Assembly: GCA_916048095.2 (NCBI GenBank)
Contig: OU696586.1
Location: forward strand, 2,416,249 to 2,480,248
Direction: 5' to 3'
From: Sacculina carcini
Taxonomy: Eukaryota; Arthropoda; Thecostraca; Sacculinidae
Length of the DNA stretch: 64,000 bases
The notes beneath the pieces are model-generated. The model saw only the letters and a list, made by a program, of their open reading frames with translations. It searched no databases and had not been told where the DNA came from. Position numbers and translations under genes: made by a program. Shown here piece after piece: positions 14,359-28,039 of the stretch (position 1 is the stretch's first letter; every line of letters starts with the position of its first letter).

Positions 14359-14659
14359 TTGACTCTTGTGTTTGAGTGTGTGCATGTGTGCGTGTGCGCT
14401 TTTGAGACCTTCGGGTGAAAAGCGCTTTATAAGTGTCTGAGTGTAATGTGTGTGTGTGTGTGTGTGTATGTGTGTGTATGTGTGTGTGTAGGAAATGCGG
14501 GCTGCGCAGCTTCAAATGAGTGCCATTACAGATCGTGCCTATCAAGACATCCGAGTATCACCGTGCGATCATCCTGATCCACAGGACGCAGTGATCGGCA
14601 GTGATCTCGATCAAGATCAATCGTGCGACGATAGTGATCAACGTCGGCTTTTAGTCTAG
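288..14659 (+). CDS. SLC9A8: Na+/H+ exchanger 8 (SLC9A8), 5'-incomplete, eight exons
   Basis: Membrane antiporter exchanging Na+ (or K+) for H+; vertebrate NHE8 acts in Golgi/endosomes and the apical membrane. Exons: 288-389, 814-992, 1823-2085, 11618-11734, 12055-12249, 12989-13163, 13642-14002, 14492-14659 (TAG). All introns are GT-AG and phases agree; the sum is 519 codons plus stop. The first exon here starts in phase 0 at [10 protein letters not shown], so the N-terminal membrane segments lie upstream. [10 protein letters not shown] (exon 2) is the conserved transport-site region, [16 protein letters not shown] (exon 4) and [15 protein letters not shown] (exon 5) are classic NHE8 stretches, and [11 protein letters not shown] and FFTRRLTQ mark the NHE8-type tail. 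The tail has an extra 10-residue tandem repeat (13801-13940). The 9.5-kb intron 2086-11617 contains all detected SPTLC1 exons. Family assignment is secure; exact ends of exons 814-992 and 13642-14002 are inferred from phase. Confidence 0.93.
1014..1320 (+). repeat. (CA)n / CACCAACA microsatellite at intron start
   Basis: About 300 bases of CA dinucleotides with regular ACCAAC interruptions. It begins about 20 bases after the splice donor of SLC9A8 exon 814-992. The far end of the same intron carries (TG)n (1683-1798), so the two ends are complementary. Confidence 0.95.
1683..1798 (+). repeat. (TG)n microsatellite at intron end
   Basis: TG dinucleotides broken by short TC runs, ending about 25 bases before the acceptor of SLC9A8 exon 1823-2085. 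It stands where a pyrimidine tract would be expected. Confidence 0.95.
2115..2423 (-). mobile_element. tRNA-Val-like SINE
   Basis: Read on the minus strand, 2423 to about 2354 folds like a tRNA. An A-box-like TGGTGCAGTTGTTAGCA and a B box GGTTCGAAACC are present. The anticodon arm CCCGC-CTCACAA-GCGGG gives anticodon CAC (Val). The acceptor stem is imperfect. A unique tail of about 230 bases follows, and parts of that tail recur at 21350-21410 and 28270-28384, which makes this a dispersed SINE family rather than a tRNA gene. Confidence 0.7.
2550..2720 (+). repeat. 25-bp minisatellite
   Basis: About seven tandem copies of a 25-base unit, TTGGTACCAGTTCAG followed by TACATAAACA, with few differences between central units. 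Each unit has the palindrome GGTACC. It lies in the SLC9A8 intron before SPTLC1. Confidence 0.9.
2721..4150. other. AT- and TG-rich stretch without recognisable gene
   Basis: T-rich and TG-rich DNA between the minisatellite and the first SPTLC1 candidate exon. An open frame at 2838-3329 is mostly F/I/L/V from T-rich sequence and resembles no protein I know. The SPTLC1 promoter and N-terminal exon(s) may be here, but I could not place them. Confidence 0.5.
4151..4208 (+). CDS. candidate 5' exon of SPTLC1
   Basis: Tentative. An acceptor-like TTTTGCGCAG precedes it and a donor GTCGGT follows. It contains an ATG at 4179 and would encode a short peptide ending GRLTDE, joined in phase 0 to the exon at 4447. 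The spacing from LTDE to the PDPL motif of the next exon roughly fits SPTLC1 proteins. The usual N-terminal membrane segment is not evident, so this could be chance. Confidence 0.25.
4447..11344 (+). CDS. SPTLC1: serine palmitoyltransferase long-chain base subunit 1
   Basis: Non-catalytic subunit of the ER enzyme that condenses serine with palmitoyl-CoA, the first step of sphingolipid synthesis. Exons: 4447-4542, 5571-5733, 6555-6687, 7036-7162, 7767-7964, 8119-8230, 9347-9491, 10341-10464, 11168-11344 (TGA). All are GT-AG with matching phases and give 424 residues, against about 470 in the family; the missing part is the N-terminal membrane region. Landmarks in order: [16 protein letters not shown] (the cysteine altered in human sensory neuropathy is kept), [56 protein letters not shown], and LPPSIRV near the end. 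No PLP-binding lysine motif is seen, as expected for this subunit. The whole set lies inside an SLC9A8 intron on the same strand; its stop codon is 273 bases before the next SLC9A8 exon. The first exon start could be 4456 instead. Confidence 0.93.
4545..5145 (+). repeat. long compound (AC)n microsatellite
   Basis: About 600 bases of AC repeats interrupted by TCTAACCA/TCTGACTA words, starting within 10 bases of the donor of SPTLC1 exon 4447-4542. A pure (AC) run covers about 4993-5083. The intron ends with (TG)n (5521-5562). Confidence 0.95.
5521..5564 (+). repeat. (TG)n tract before SPTLC1 acceptor
   Basis: TG/TATG repeat directly before the TCAG acceptor at 5570. It is the complement of the AC tract at the other end of the same intron. 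Confidence 0.9.
7168..7465 (+). repeat. (AC)n with TTGCACACA interruptions
   Basis: About 300 bases of AC-rich repeats starting right after the donor of SPTLC1 exon 7036-7162. Higher-order units of about 30 bases (ACACTTGCACATACAAAC) repeat three times around 7250-7340. Confidence 0.9.
8233..8557 (+). repeat. (CTGA)n / CTCA tetranucleotide tract
   Basis: About 320 bases of CTGA and CTCA tetranucleotides. They start at the donor GTGAGTCAG of SPTLC1 exon 8119-8230, so the donor itself is almost in register with the repeat. Confidence 0.95.
8815..9300 (-). mobile_element. two abutting 3' ends of LINE L-B
   Basis: Read on the minus strand, 9300-9185 is the last about 80 bases of L-B with an (AAC)n tail. 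It is followed by a longer 3' fragment (about 9180-8815) that encodes the last 85 or so L-B residues, including the CPDC...H...C knuckle and the terminal LLGQTT stop (9115-8858). Both tails are followed by AGCGAAAACA, as expected if one truncated copy inserted at the tail of the other. Lies in SPTLC1 intron 8231-9346. Confidence 0.85.
9492..10340 (+). other. SPTLC1 intron without other gene
   Basis: AT-rich intron that starts with a short (AC)n run soon after the donor (9506-9522) and ends with (TG)n before the TGTGCAG acceptor. A TA/CA-rich run is at 9985-10020. I see no mobile element. Confidence 0.6.
10478..10760 (+). repeat. (TCTG)n / (TTTG)n tract
   Basis: About 280 bases of TCTG, TTTG and TGTG words just after the donor of SPTLC1 exon 10341-10464. 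The open frames of C, V, L and S residues through it are artefacts of the repeat. Confidence 0.9.
12528..12782. mobile_element. hAT-like MITE, family 1, copy 1
   Basis: A 255-base element that starts CAGAGCCGTTGC and ends with the inverted match ...GCTACGGCTCTG. It is flanked by a perfect 8-base duplication AATCAAGG (12520-12527 and 12783-12790). Both ends have G/C-rich blocks (GGGGCCCC) around an AT-rich centre. It sits in the SLC9A8 intron 12250-12988. The second copy is at 19696-19953. No ORF. The 8-base duplication and short inverted ends point to hAT mobilisation. Confidence 0.85.
13801..13940 (+). repeat. in-frame 30-bp minisatellite in SLC9A8 exon
   Basis: Units start at 13801, 13831, 13861, 13891 and 13921 (the last is partial), each 30 bases, coding for [14 protein letters not shown] decapeptides in the cytoplasmic tail. 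The period keeps the frame. Unit differences are few and some are silent. Confidence 0.95.
14200..14445 (+). repeat. dispersed hairpin-bearing TG-rich repeat, copy 2
   Basis: Second copy of the repeat at 1-266, sharing the words TTTTTGCG, ATGTAAACG, GTATGTTTGTGTTTGT and GACTCTTGTG in order. Its hairpin at 14396-14425 has GCGCTTTT / AAAAGCGC arms and a C(TTCG)G loop. Like copy 1 it is just upstream of an SLC9A8 acceptor (14491). Confidence 0.65.
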
Positions 14660-15724
14660 CTGATCACATATGATATAGCTGATTATATAGATCATCAGAT
14701 CATTGAAGTCGGTTCGGCTGTGCGGTTGGTTCTCAGTTGGTGAGTTGCATGTTTTAGTTGCAATATTGATTGATATTGCAGATTGTTGGCTGGTAAAATG
14801 ACAATGCAAGTCATTCACAGTTGAGACTCGTAATATAATGCAATTCATGAGATTGTGCTCATTTATTTTATCTCTGTCTGTATGTGTGCGTGTGCGTGTG
14901 TCATAAAGAGTGTCATAATGATGTCACGTTGTTTTCATAAGCAACGTTTCTTTTGTTGTTTCAAGTTACCTCAGAGTGCAGCTTTTATTGGTGCAGAAAT
15001 ATGCCGCATAATTTCGCGACAGGCAGGTCAACAGATCCACTTCAAAGATACATTTAAAAAAACACCAACTTCAAATCGTTCGTTTGAAATGCGACAATAC
15101 ATTGTGAATATGTATTTAAGTTTGTGTGTCATTTTTCTTCCTGACTTCTTCAAGTTATATTTCAGCTGTTTTTTGTTAATATTCAGAGGTACGATCACTG
15201 GCATGCAATCAGGGGCGACATCAAAGGTGGAGTTGAAGTGGCTAAATTCCCCAAAAATATGCCAAGCCCCCCCCCAAAAAAAATTCTTACCATGAACATT
15301 TCGAGTGTGGTTCCTCATGTTTCGCCAAGGCCCCGCATATTTTACTTAGCTCCCCAGCGGAAAAATCCTGGCGCCGCCATTGGTTGGAGAGACTGTAAAT
15401 TCAGCAGTTATATGCTTTTCTAACTACGCTTCTTAAAATGGCAGTTAAAGTTACGACAAGATGAGCAAAATGCTCCATTTGCAACAATGGCAGTGATATC
15501 ATGTGCCCGAATACGTGCTGTAATGCTACTGGCGTGAAAACGATTCAGAGCATAACTAGGACAAAGGCCCATATACAGCGAGCACTAAACAACGACACTT
15601 TGACTTCAAGGTCGAATCAAGGTCATTGATTGATGATTGATCGTATTGTCTGGCTTGATTACTGGTTGTTTGGTTGGTATTGTGGTGTATTGGTATGACT
15701 GAAATAATAAAGCTAATGAATAAA
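14660..15724 (+). other. probable SLC9A8 3' UTR with AATAAA signals
   Basis: About 1 kb after the SLC9A8 stop without another gene. AATAAA occurs at 15706-15711 and 15719-15724 and is the best candidate for the transcript end. A MITE-like insertion occupies about 15208-15383. Inferred from position only. Confidence 0.45.
15208..15383. mobile_element. degenerate relative of the 21554 MITE
   Basis: Starts near CAGGGGCGACATC and ends AAAAATCCTGGCGCCGCCATTG. The latter closely matches one terminus of the element at 21554-21846. The interior has the same C- and A-runs. No clear target duplication, so borders are approximate. Confidence 0.5.
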
Positions 15725-16799
15725 TATCTTAATGTATCTCTATCATCTCAACAGCTTATCTCCTTGCATCTTGTCAAATGTTCAATGATATGAAGTCAGC
15801 TTAGATTCTAATCACGTTTGTTTTTTAGTGTTTTCATTTTCCTTGAGCTATTTTATTTTAAGTACACACACACACTCTCTCTCTCTCTCACACACACATA
15901 CATACACGTGCGTTATCAGATTAAGCGCAACGTATAAACATTGTGGGAAATGGTTTATTTGTACGAGGCGCGCGTGTGTTGTCTGGTGGACGCCATCTGC
16001 AAGCGCCGCCTGTGTGTGTATGTGTGTGCGTGTGTATGTATGTGTGTGTGTGTGTGTATGTGTATGTGTGTGTCTGACAGTAGACCCACGTCACACTGAA
16101 ATAGCACTGGAGTCTTGCTTGTGCCGCTGTATGAAAGTGTTCTGTACTTAATCCTAGTATAGTGGTTAGAGAAGGACCGAGCGATTCACCGAGCAATCTT
16201 ATCATCGTCATTATGTGGCGAGAATGCAGATTGATCTTACGGTGAGTTCCTTTTATCATCTTCCATGTCCATGAGAGTGCTTAGCCAATATTCCCGCTCG
16301 TATTTGAGCTTGTCGATTCGTTTCTTCATTGTAATCGTGGAAAATTAGTAAATTCGTGATTAACAGCTCCGCCACAAACTGCTCTTTGCTCAATGTTGTC
16401 GTCCATTTAGATTGCCGTCACCGGCAGATCCAGGAGGGGGGCTCAGGGGGATGAAGCCCCCCAATAAATGTTCCTTTCAACTACTCATAACCAAAAGGTT
16501 CACTTGTAGAACGACAGACGTTGCATAATGATGCATGCGCATGACTGATCGCTCCCAAAATTCAGCTCCCCCAAAATAAATTCAGCCTCTCACAAAATTG
16601 CACTCTGGATTCGTCACTGCATCAACGCGGCATTTGAACCAATAGTTTTTACTTGAGCTTGACATTTTAAGGAGATTTCATCCACCCACTAATATTTTAC
16701 GCTGCCTGTACGTTGGCTTTGCGAATTTTGTATGCTCTTTTCCAGCATAGTGACAGCATTGTGTTCCGTCTTCTCAGGAGCTGTCTTCTGTGGTATTTT
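15725..16799. other. intergenic region before CPVL
   Basis: Contains AC and TG runs (15863-15905, 16014-16075) and a C/G-run insertion at about 16428-16612 that looks like another MITE (GATCCAGGAGGGGGG at one side, CTCTGGATTCGTCACTG at the other). The open frame of about 100 codons at 15828-16151 is simple repeat on both sides and I do not call it a gene. A CPVL 5' exon or promoter may be hidden here. Confidence 0.45.
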
Positions 16800-20873
<4,074 letters not shown>

Positions 20874-21349
20874 TTTGATAAATATTGCATTCACCATTCC
20901 AAGGCAATTGACCACGCGAGCATTCATCTTTTTTATATTATAAAACATGAGCGAAATACCTGTGGTTTAGCACTTCAAGAATTCATTTTGTAATTTTGTT
21001 ATTACAGTATTATTTTTTATTATTCTCTAGTGGACTCATATATTGTTTTCAGTTGACATGTTCGCACTACAACATAAATTTGTAGCAAGTATATTAATTA
21101 TTATATAAATAAAATATAAGTATTGTATTATTTGTACGCGGGTCGATCCAATTTAACTTGACATGTATTCGGTTTGAAATAAAATAGAGACTTTTGAACC
21201 AGCGAATATGTATGCACATGCATACGGATGCAGTGAAGCCTGTAGCGTATCTGACATTCCCTGTACCGTATCTGACAATGGCTGTGCGACTAGATCACCA
21301 CTGATTGGCTTTTGGTGGATTTGACTGCTGAAGGTTATAGGTTAAATGT
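20874..21349 (+). other. CPVL 3' UTR and downstream spacer
   Basis: AT-rich sequence after the CPVL stop. AATAAA at 21108-21113 is the likely polyadenylation signal. Nothing else recognised. Confidence 0.5.
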
Positions 21350-21410
21350 CTCAAATGACAGCTCCTACACGGGAAGAAGCCGAAGCTTATGAACACACAA
21401 GCCTACTGCG
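21350..21410 (-). mobile_element. SINE tail fragment
   Basis: Matches the tail of the SINE at 2115-2423 around GCTCCTACACGGGAAGAAGC and GAAGCTTATGAACACACA. The tRNA-like head is missing. Confidence 0.65.
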
Positions 21411-21553
21411 TTTAGTGGTGTTTCTGTGTTAGGTTGTCTTTATTGTGGGATTGTACCATGCGGTATTAGGAAGGTGGTGTGCTCTTGAGTGTGAGTACGA
21501 AACATTATCACTGGCAAAGGCGGTGCTAGGGCATTGTGTCTAGAGGCACCGAG

Positions 21554-21846
21554 CAGTGGCGGCGCCAGGATTTTTCCGATGGGGGGCTGAGGGGGGGTCT
21601 AAGGAAAAAGTTGAGGGGGCTTGGCGAAGCATGCCCCCTCAACTTTGACTATGATGATTCATGATTATGACTACATATTATAATATGGGACTGGGGCGCA
21701 CTGACTGAGTCCTCGAACTTGAACCAAAATTACAGGACTCCATTTACATCCGTAAGAAATTTTAATGTCCATGATTATGATTTTTGGGGGGTTTGGCATA
21801 TTTTAGGGGGCTCCAGCCACACAGCCCCCCTTTGGCGCCGCCACTG
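21554..21846. mobile_element. hAT-like MITE, family 2
   Basis: A 293-base element with perfect 14-base inverted ends, CAGTGGCGGCGCCA and TGGCGCCGCCACTG, flanked by the exact 8-base duplication GCACCGAG (21546-21553 and 21847-21854). G-runs at one end face C-runs at the other. No ORF. A degenerate relative is at 15208-15383. Confidence 0.92.
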
Positions 21847-21854
21847 GCACCGAG

Positions 21855-22510
21855 TACCATAAGTCCTTTTGTTTCCTCTCCTCCACATCAAGATTGCAAA
21901 CAAATTGAAATATACAAGTATTCAGGGAGTAAATGGAATTTAAGAAGAAAGCATTCTGAATTTTTTGTCAAGATTTGGCTTGCCGTGGCTAGAAAACACC
22001 AGTCTCCGATATAATAATCAAGTTATTCTTTTCAAGACACACCACGCAAAATGCTGAGGATTTAAACGAGAAATGAGAAGTCACAGAAGTAACTGAATGT
22101 AACCAGTATTTTTAAATTCATTGTGTAAACGCCAAGCGGTAATATAGAGAACTTCGCATGGATCGTTTTAGAAGGATATTTAGTCTTTTCCCGAAATTCT
22201 AATGACACTGAATTATTCATTCACATTATTCTTTCACGCGAACTTGCCAAAATCTGCCGTAATGTTGACAAGAGCTGCTACAATGAATATTTGACATATT
22301 TGCCTCTTAGAAATTCCTTCCCTTCAACATCTTCTTTCAGTTGGACCACACAGGTAAATCAGATCAGATCTTTGAGGGGAACACACATAGCACACACTAT
22401 GTATTCTGAACAAAACGGCTCAACACATATGAAGACACGCGCTAGATTGCCGATACACAAACACAAAATATAACAGGACGACCAAGTTGATGATTTTACA
22501 GGGCAGTCAG
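21855..22510. other. AT-rich spacer between CPVL and GPATCH11
   Basis: Convergent intergenic space with no gene or element recognised. It probably holds the GPATCH11 3' end. Confidence 0.5.
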
Positions 22511-22889
22511 TCAGTCATGATGCTCACGACTCGGTCCCGGACATTGTTCCGACAAATCTTCAGCGTCGGCATAATCACAACCGCACCAAACACAGTAGAA
22601 ATAATTACGACGAAGATAGGCAGTCAACAACTCCAGCTTCTCGGAACAACTAAACTCCGGCACAACTTCTTCGGCATCATCAGAAGACTCTTGCACCGTA
22701 TCCTCTTCATTCTCGACTTGTTCCTGTTCCTCCTGAGGTCTCTGTTGTTCCGGCACACCGCTCTTATCATCCTCTTCTGTGTCGCTGGCAGTAGTTCGAT
22801 TTTGTTGCTGCTCGTCGGTGTTCTTCTCAGGAGCACTGGGCCAGAACCAAGACTCAGCAGGACTTTCCACCGACTTCGACCACATCACC

Positions 22890-22928
<39 letters not shown>

Positions 22929-25900
22929 AGGTGTTGCAGTTTCGATCACACTAGGGAGAATACATGCTATGAAACCTGACCACACAAGATCCAAGGTCGG
23001 TGGAAGCTACGACCTTGACTCAAATTGATAACAGTCTTGACCTTGAATCGACCTTGACGAGGAAATGGAAAAAAACTCCTGCATAGCCATTGATATTGGG
23101 AACAGAGCGATATATGAAGTTGCATCTTGTCTAGAAGAGCATATATTTGTGTAATTACTAGGGCTGTCAAAAAAGTAACCTAAAAATCAGAAAAAAGTAA
23201 CTTTATTTTCGAGAAAAAGTAACCTAAAAAAGTAACCTAAAAAACCTATGAGTTTTAATGATATTATCACTTTTGTATCGCTTCATCACATGTTTATCAC
23301 GCCTTTGCTGATTAGTGCGCTATATGAAATACAAGGTTTCTTTGATGTTTGTTCTTGAACATAAAAAGTAACATAATAATCAATAAAGTAACCTAAAAAT
23401 AACCTCCTTCAAAAAAGGTCAAATTCTGTTTGCAGTTCTGAAGGAAGAAAATACACCAGTCCTTCTTTTCTATCCTTTTTCCGAGTTGGCACTATTTTTC
23501 CACCTTCTCTACGATCTGGTACAATTTTTACAACAAACCACCAAACGTGACTAAATATGATTTGGCTAAACTCGCAAAAAGGATCATAGCCATCAAAATG
23601 TAATTTATAGTGGAAAGCTAATACAAATGCGAAAAACAATAATAGCAAATGTAAATATTTTTAGTAATGGTCGCAATAATGTTCTTTATATTGTTTCAAT
23701 GGAACATTTTATCAAATAGAACGTACTACAGCTTGTATATTAGTGTAAGCGTAAACACTGCATGTGCCCCCGTCCTCCCATATGTAGCTCACAGTCTTAT
23801 AAATGTCAAACGTGGGAATATGGCGCTATCTCACGCCCTGAAAATCACGTTCTAATTCCTGTTCAAGTAAATACGTACTGTCAAGTGCTACAGTGCAGTA
23901 TCTGGTATAGACAGCTCACACATCGTACTATACCACGCTCCAAACATCTCACGATACGTGGGCATATATTAAAATGGAACGGCGCTGTCCTGCGTACCCA
24001 AAAACGTAAAATATCGAGTAGTACAGATAATAAGGTGAAGATAAATTTTTAAATCCTAAGAGCAGAAATTTTTACATTTCTTGATCTTCAGACCTGATAT
24101 TCCATCTATTTTCCTATTTTATTCTCATGAATACCGTTTTTGTGCCTCTTATCTGCAAAAAGTCAACAAACTTTGTGGTAAACTTACCTAATACAAGAAA
24201 AATATCAAAAGGTAACCTGACGATAAAAAAGTAACCTAAAAAGCAAAAAAGTAACCTAACGATGAAAAAGTAACTTTTGGTAACCTTATAACTTTTTTAA
24301 TAATTATCGTACACAACTTTTTCATGCAGTTTTAGGTAGCTTATGAAAAAGTGACCTTTAGGTGAAAAAGTAACTTTATTAACTTTTGACAGCCCTAGTA
24401 ATTACCATCAATTCTCTCAATTCTCTAGTTTGCACCTGAAACTTTCTAGCAGCGCATCTAGTATTTGCTCATCGGTGGATTAAGTCAACAACGCTGGAAC
24501 ACGCATTACGCCTAGTTTTTCAGCGAGCAACATAAATAACCTGCGTCGTTTGACCGTGCGCATGCACGCTGACACTAACATACTGTAAATCCTGGCCATT
24601 AAGCCCACCTACAAGTTGAACTTTTCTCCGCTAGTATTTTTCAAATGTTCTGTTTGTTCTACATATGCAATATGTTGAGAAGAAATCCATCCTTTGCTAT
24701 CATCTACGTTTACCATCAAACTATTGCGCATATTTGTAATTTACAATAAAACTTTGTAATACAACTTTGCTGGACTGAATTTTCTGAGCCTGAAATGGCT
24801 GTCTGGCCATCCAGCCGACCATGGAAATAAGCAGTAGAATGTTGGATTGAAACAAGAGCCTGGTGTGATGGCTGGCAGCTACGGCGCTCACCGTTCGCTC
24901 GTCCAGCTGCTGACAGACGCGCTGACTCTTCATCAAGTCGCTCTGCTGGTATCTGTCGGCCATCTTGTCGCGCATGCGCTGTCTGAACTGGTCGGCGGCG
25001 TGAGCGGCGCAGTGGTGGCGGCGGCGCGCGGCCAAAATGGCGCACTTTCGACGCCGCACCTCCTGCAGCGCCGCCTGTCGTCCGAGGCCGCCGCGGTCCG
25101 ACTTGAGCTGCACCCCGACCGGCTCCAGCCGACCCTGACCTCAAACACGTGCAGGCACACGCATAAGCTCATCTGGCACTAGACAACTGGTCGGCAACAA
25201 GCAGCAAACACTGACTGTGTTATTGTTATCATTGAAAAGCGTGAACAAAATGAAATGGAAAGTTGAAGATGACAGAAGCGTGAAAGTTGTAAATGAAACT
25301 GTGATGCGACACGAATTTCGTCTCGCGCCACCTCGCGACCCTACCAGCTCTGTGTGTACGCCGGTTCGTCTGTATGTCTGTGTGCCATGCCCGTATCATT
25401 GTGTATGTGCTGTTGGACCATGTGTGTGCGTGAGCTAGTTAGTACTTGTGCCCCGATCGTGTTGTCCTGTTGTGTCTGTGAGTGTGAATACAGTCGGTCC
25501 AAAGCGCTCACGTTATCAACTTGTGTTGTTCCGTGGCGAGCCAAACGCCACAGCACGACTGTAATCCTCATGCACTTTGATCACCAGGAGACAGACAGAC
25601 AGACAGTGAGAGAAGAACGATAAGAGTAGAAAATGAAAACAGAATATTACCTTGTTTTCCTATGGCAGTGCCCGGTTTGTAGCCCATCATCTGCAGCATG
25701 GCGAATCCCTTATTGCTCGAGTCAATCGGCTGAAAACAAACAAGAAATACTATAAGCAAATTCGTATCCGGTTCCTGAATATTTATTGAAAGACAGGCGC
25801 GCGAGGGACATCGCTGTCCCACGCGCGACAACACCACTCGTAGACACGCCTCAAGACCGACTCCCCATTTCCCCTAGTTACAGTCACCATCAAAGTTCAG

Positions 25901-27222
25901 CACACACGCACACCAACACACGCACACACACACACGCACACTCCATGCATACACATACACACACGTGCACACCATCTGCCTGTATAACCAGTGCTGCGCA
26001 TACAGACACGCACACATTCACAAACAAACATCTACCGCTCGCGCAAGGACCACAGCCACACAAACACGCGCACACTTTCATTCGCGCTAACATACACACT
26101 TGCATACGGAAACATCATAGCCCAAGCACACACACACACACACTAATGGCTCAGAAATATACCACAACCACTTCAAAATTCAACAACAGCAGCCGACGTC
26201 CAAGTGGCCAAATTTACGCGAGCTTAGAGAAAGCATCTTGCGAACCAAAACAACGCACAAACGTGCAATTACGCAGAAAATATCAATATTCTGCAGAGGC
26301 CGGTCACAGTTGACATTGTATTACAACAAATAAACAAAGATTGTACAATGCACAACGCAAATAATCTGTGCTCAAAATGAAACCGCATGGATAGACAGAC
26401 AGAGAGAGAGAGAAGGGGAATTGAACCTGCGCTAGACCTCGCTCCCGCTGCTCTTTCTCGACGTGAGCGCGCGGTCGATTTTGTTGCCGATGCTGCTCGT
26501 CGGCCAGTTTTCTGCTGTGTTCAGCGGCCGCCTCGCGTCGTTGTCGGCGACTGAACAGTAGACCGGGCCGTATATCATCGCTGGCACCGCTGGCCATGCA
26601 CGATAAATCGCGCCAACAACAATGTAATCGCATGGCACTCATAGAGGAAGACGTGGCGCGAATAAAACCACAGCGAGACGACAACAGTACACGATAGCAA
26701 GATGTGAGAAAAAAGGGATACAATTCACAGGTCGATCAGGAGAGTGAAATAAACAACACATAAAAAATACAATCATAAGATAACGCACTTGAACAAAATA
26801 ATAAATCGGGCGTGCGTATATCCCGACTACGGCAAAATAAAGTGGTTAAGACAACAAGTGGTCAAAAAGCATACAAACAAACATTAGGCTCACTTCAGTG
26901 AAGAACACCTGAAGTCAAAGGTGTCGGTAAAAAAGGATTCCGGAAAACAAAATCATACAATAACAGAAAAAATATATATATACATATATATATAGAACAA
27001 GAGCAATTACATTTTTGCACAAATGAAAACAAATGTAATTTGTTCTGCCACAGTAAAGCATCATCGCATGCGAAACTGTATTTTGTAATTGTATTTGTTT
27101 CCACATAAGGCTATAATTAGGGACAGTGCACATGATAAGTCATAATGCGGCAAGAGTGGATCCAACACTCACCAGTTCTTGAGAAAGTCGTCCGACATAT
27201 AATCAGGTTCATCATCGGACAT
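22511..27222 (-). CDS. GPATCH11: G-patch domain protein 11, complete, five exons
   Basis: Nuclear G-patch protein; the vertebrate protein has been linked to kinetochores and to RNA processing. Minus-strand exons: 27222-27173, 26589-26427, 25729-25651, 25139-24892, 22873-22511 (TGA). All introns are GT-AG, phases 2, 0, 1, 0 agree, and the total is 300 residues. It starts MSDDEPDYMSDDF, as GPATCH11 proteins start with an acidic YMSD motif. Then DIRPGLLFSRRQRR, a coiled charged region, the G-patch (KGFAMLQMMGYKPGTAIG then QGRLEPV in the next exon), RSQ-like SQRVCQQLDE, a Glu/Gln-rich acidic stretch, and the diagnostic C-terminus YCVWCGCDYADAEDLSEQCPG ending HHD. The last intron (24891-22874) hosts a 1.2-kb hAT-like element. 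The acceptor before 22873 is set by phase and homology. Confidence 0.93.
22881..22924 (+). repeat. (CA)n tract, (TG)n on the GPATCH11 strand
   Basis: CA dinucleotides that on the gene strand are a (TG)n tract immediately upstream of the last GPATCH11 acceptor. Confidence 0.9.
23159..24397. mobile_element. hAT-like non-autonomous element, family 3, copy 1
   Basis: A 1239-base element with inverted ends TAGGGCTGTCAAAA and TTTTGACAGCCCTA and a perfect 8-base duplication GTAATTAC (23151-23158, 24398-24405). Both subterminal regions carry many AAAAAGTAACCT units in inverted arrangement. No transposase-like ORF. It lies in GPATCH11 intron 4. Copy 2 is at 28790-30486. Confidence 0.9.
25905..26147 (+). 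repeat. (CA)n-rich stretch in GPATCH11 intron
   Basis: Interrupted CA repeats between GPATCH11 exons 2 and 3. The open frame across it is rich in His and Thr and is a repeat artefact. Confidence 0.85.
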
Positions 27223-28017
27223 TATGAACAATCACGGGGGGAATTTTATCTACAAAACAAATCTACAAAATCGTTTCATCGTATATAAACAGACGTTATA
27301 TGCATTTAATTTTTCATATCCTTACTATTAAACTCAATCGTTCCCGTGGAAAGAAAAGCATGCCGCCAAACCATAGCATGAATTCCGATAAATTAACACA
27401 CAGTAAATATAAAAAATTAAGCTAACATATACCTTATCGTCCACAACCAAACGCGTATAAACATACTTCAATTTTGTATCACTCGCGTCGTGAAAGACCA
27501 ACATTATAATACATAAATTAATTAATTTACAAATTTATAAAATCCTAAGTTACCTAAAAGTACCGCATATTTACGATTCAAACTAATTTTGGGCTACTTT
27601 ACTTTCCTTAATCAAAATCATCACTTGCTCAATATAGCCTCAACGCGAAAAAACGTGTGTCTGTCTGTCTGTATGTGTGTACCGTGTTTGTTTCCGCGTG
27701 CTGGTTGAAACGGTATTAATTGTACGTGTATCAATCTGGTTCTCGCTTATTGTTAGTCAATTCAACTGAAAATTGACTCTAAATTGAGCCCGTATTTAAT
27801 TTGGATGCGCAAGCTCGATGCGTTCTCGAAATTGTCAAATCCCGCATAAGAAATCAGTTTTGTCATAGATATAACTTCATACTTTTCCCATGTGTATTAT
27901 GGCCAATGGCGAAATTAATTAAAATTTGTAGAAAAAACATCATGCACAAAATCCACAATCGGCTGAAAAACTAATTGTTCTTGGAATGATCCAACACGAA
28001 AACCCCTTCATTTGTGA
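27223..28017 (-). other. spacer upstream of GPATCH11
   Basis: AT-rich spacer between the 3' end of the chimeric gene (AATAAA at 28023-28018) and the GPATCH11 start. It must hold the GPATCH11 promoter. No TATA box stands out. Confidence 0.4.
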
Positions 28018-28023
28018 TTTATT
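28018..28023 (-). other. AATAAA polyadenylation signal of chimeric gene
   Basis: On the minus strand AATAAA starts 17 bases after the TAG stop (28042-28040) of the four-exon gene, which would give a very short 3' UTR. Confidence 0.55.
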
Positions 28024-28039
28024 CTTTGAAGCACTCCTG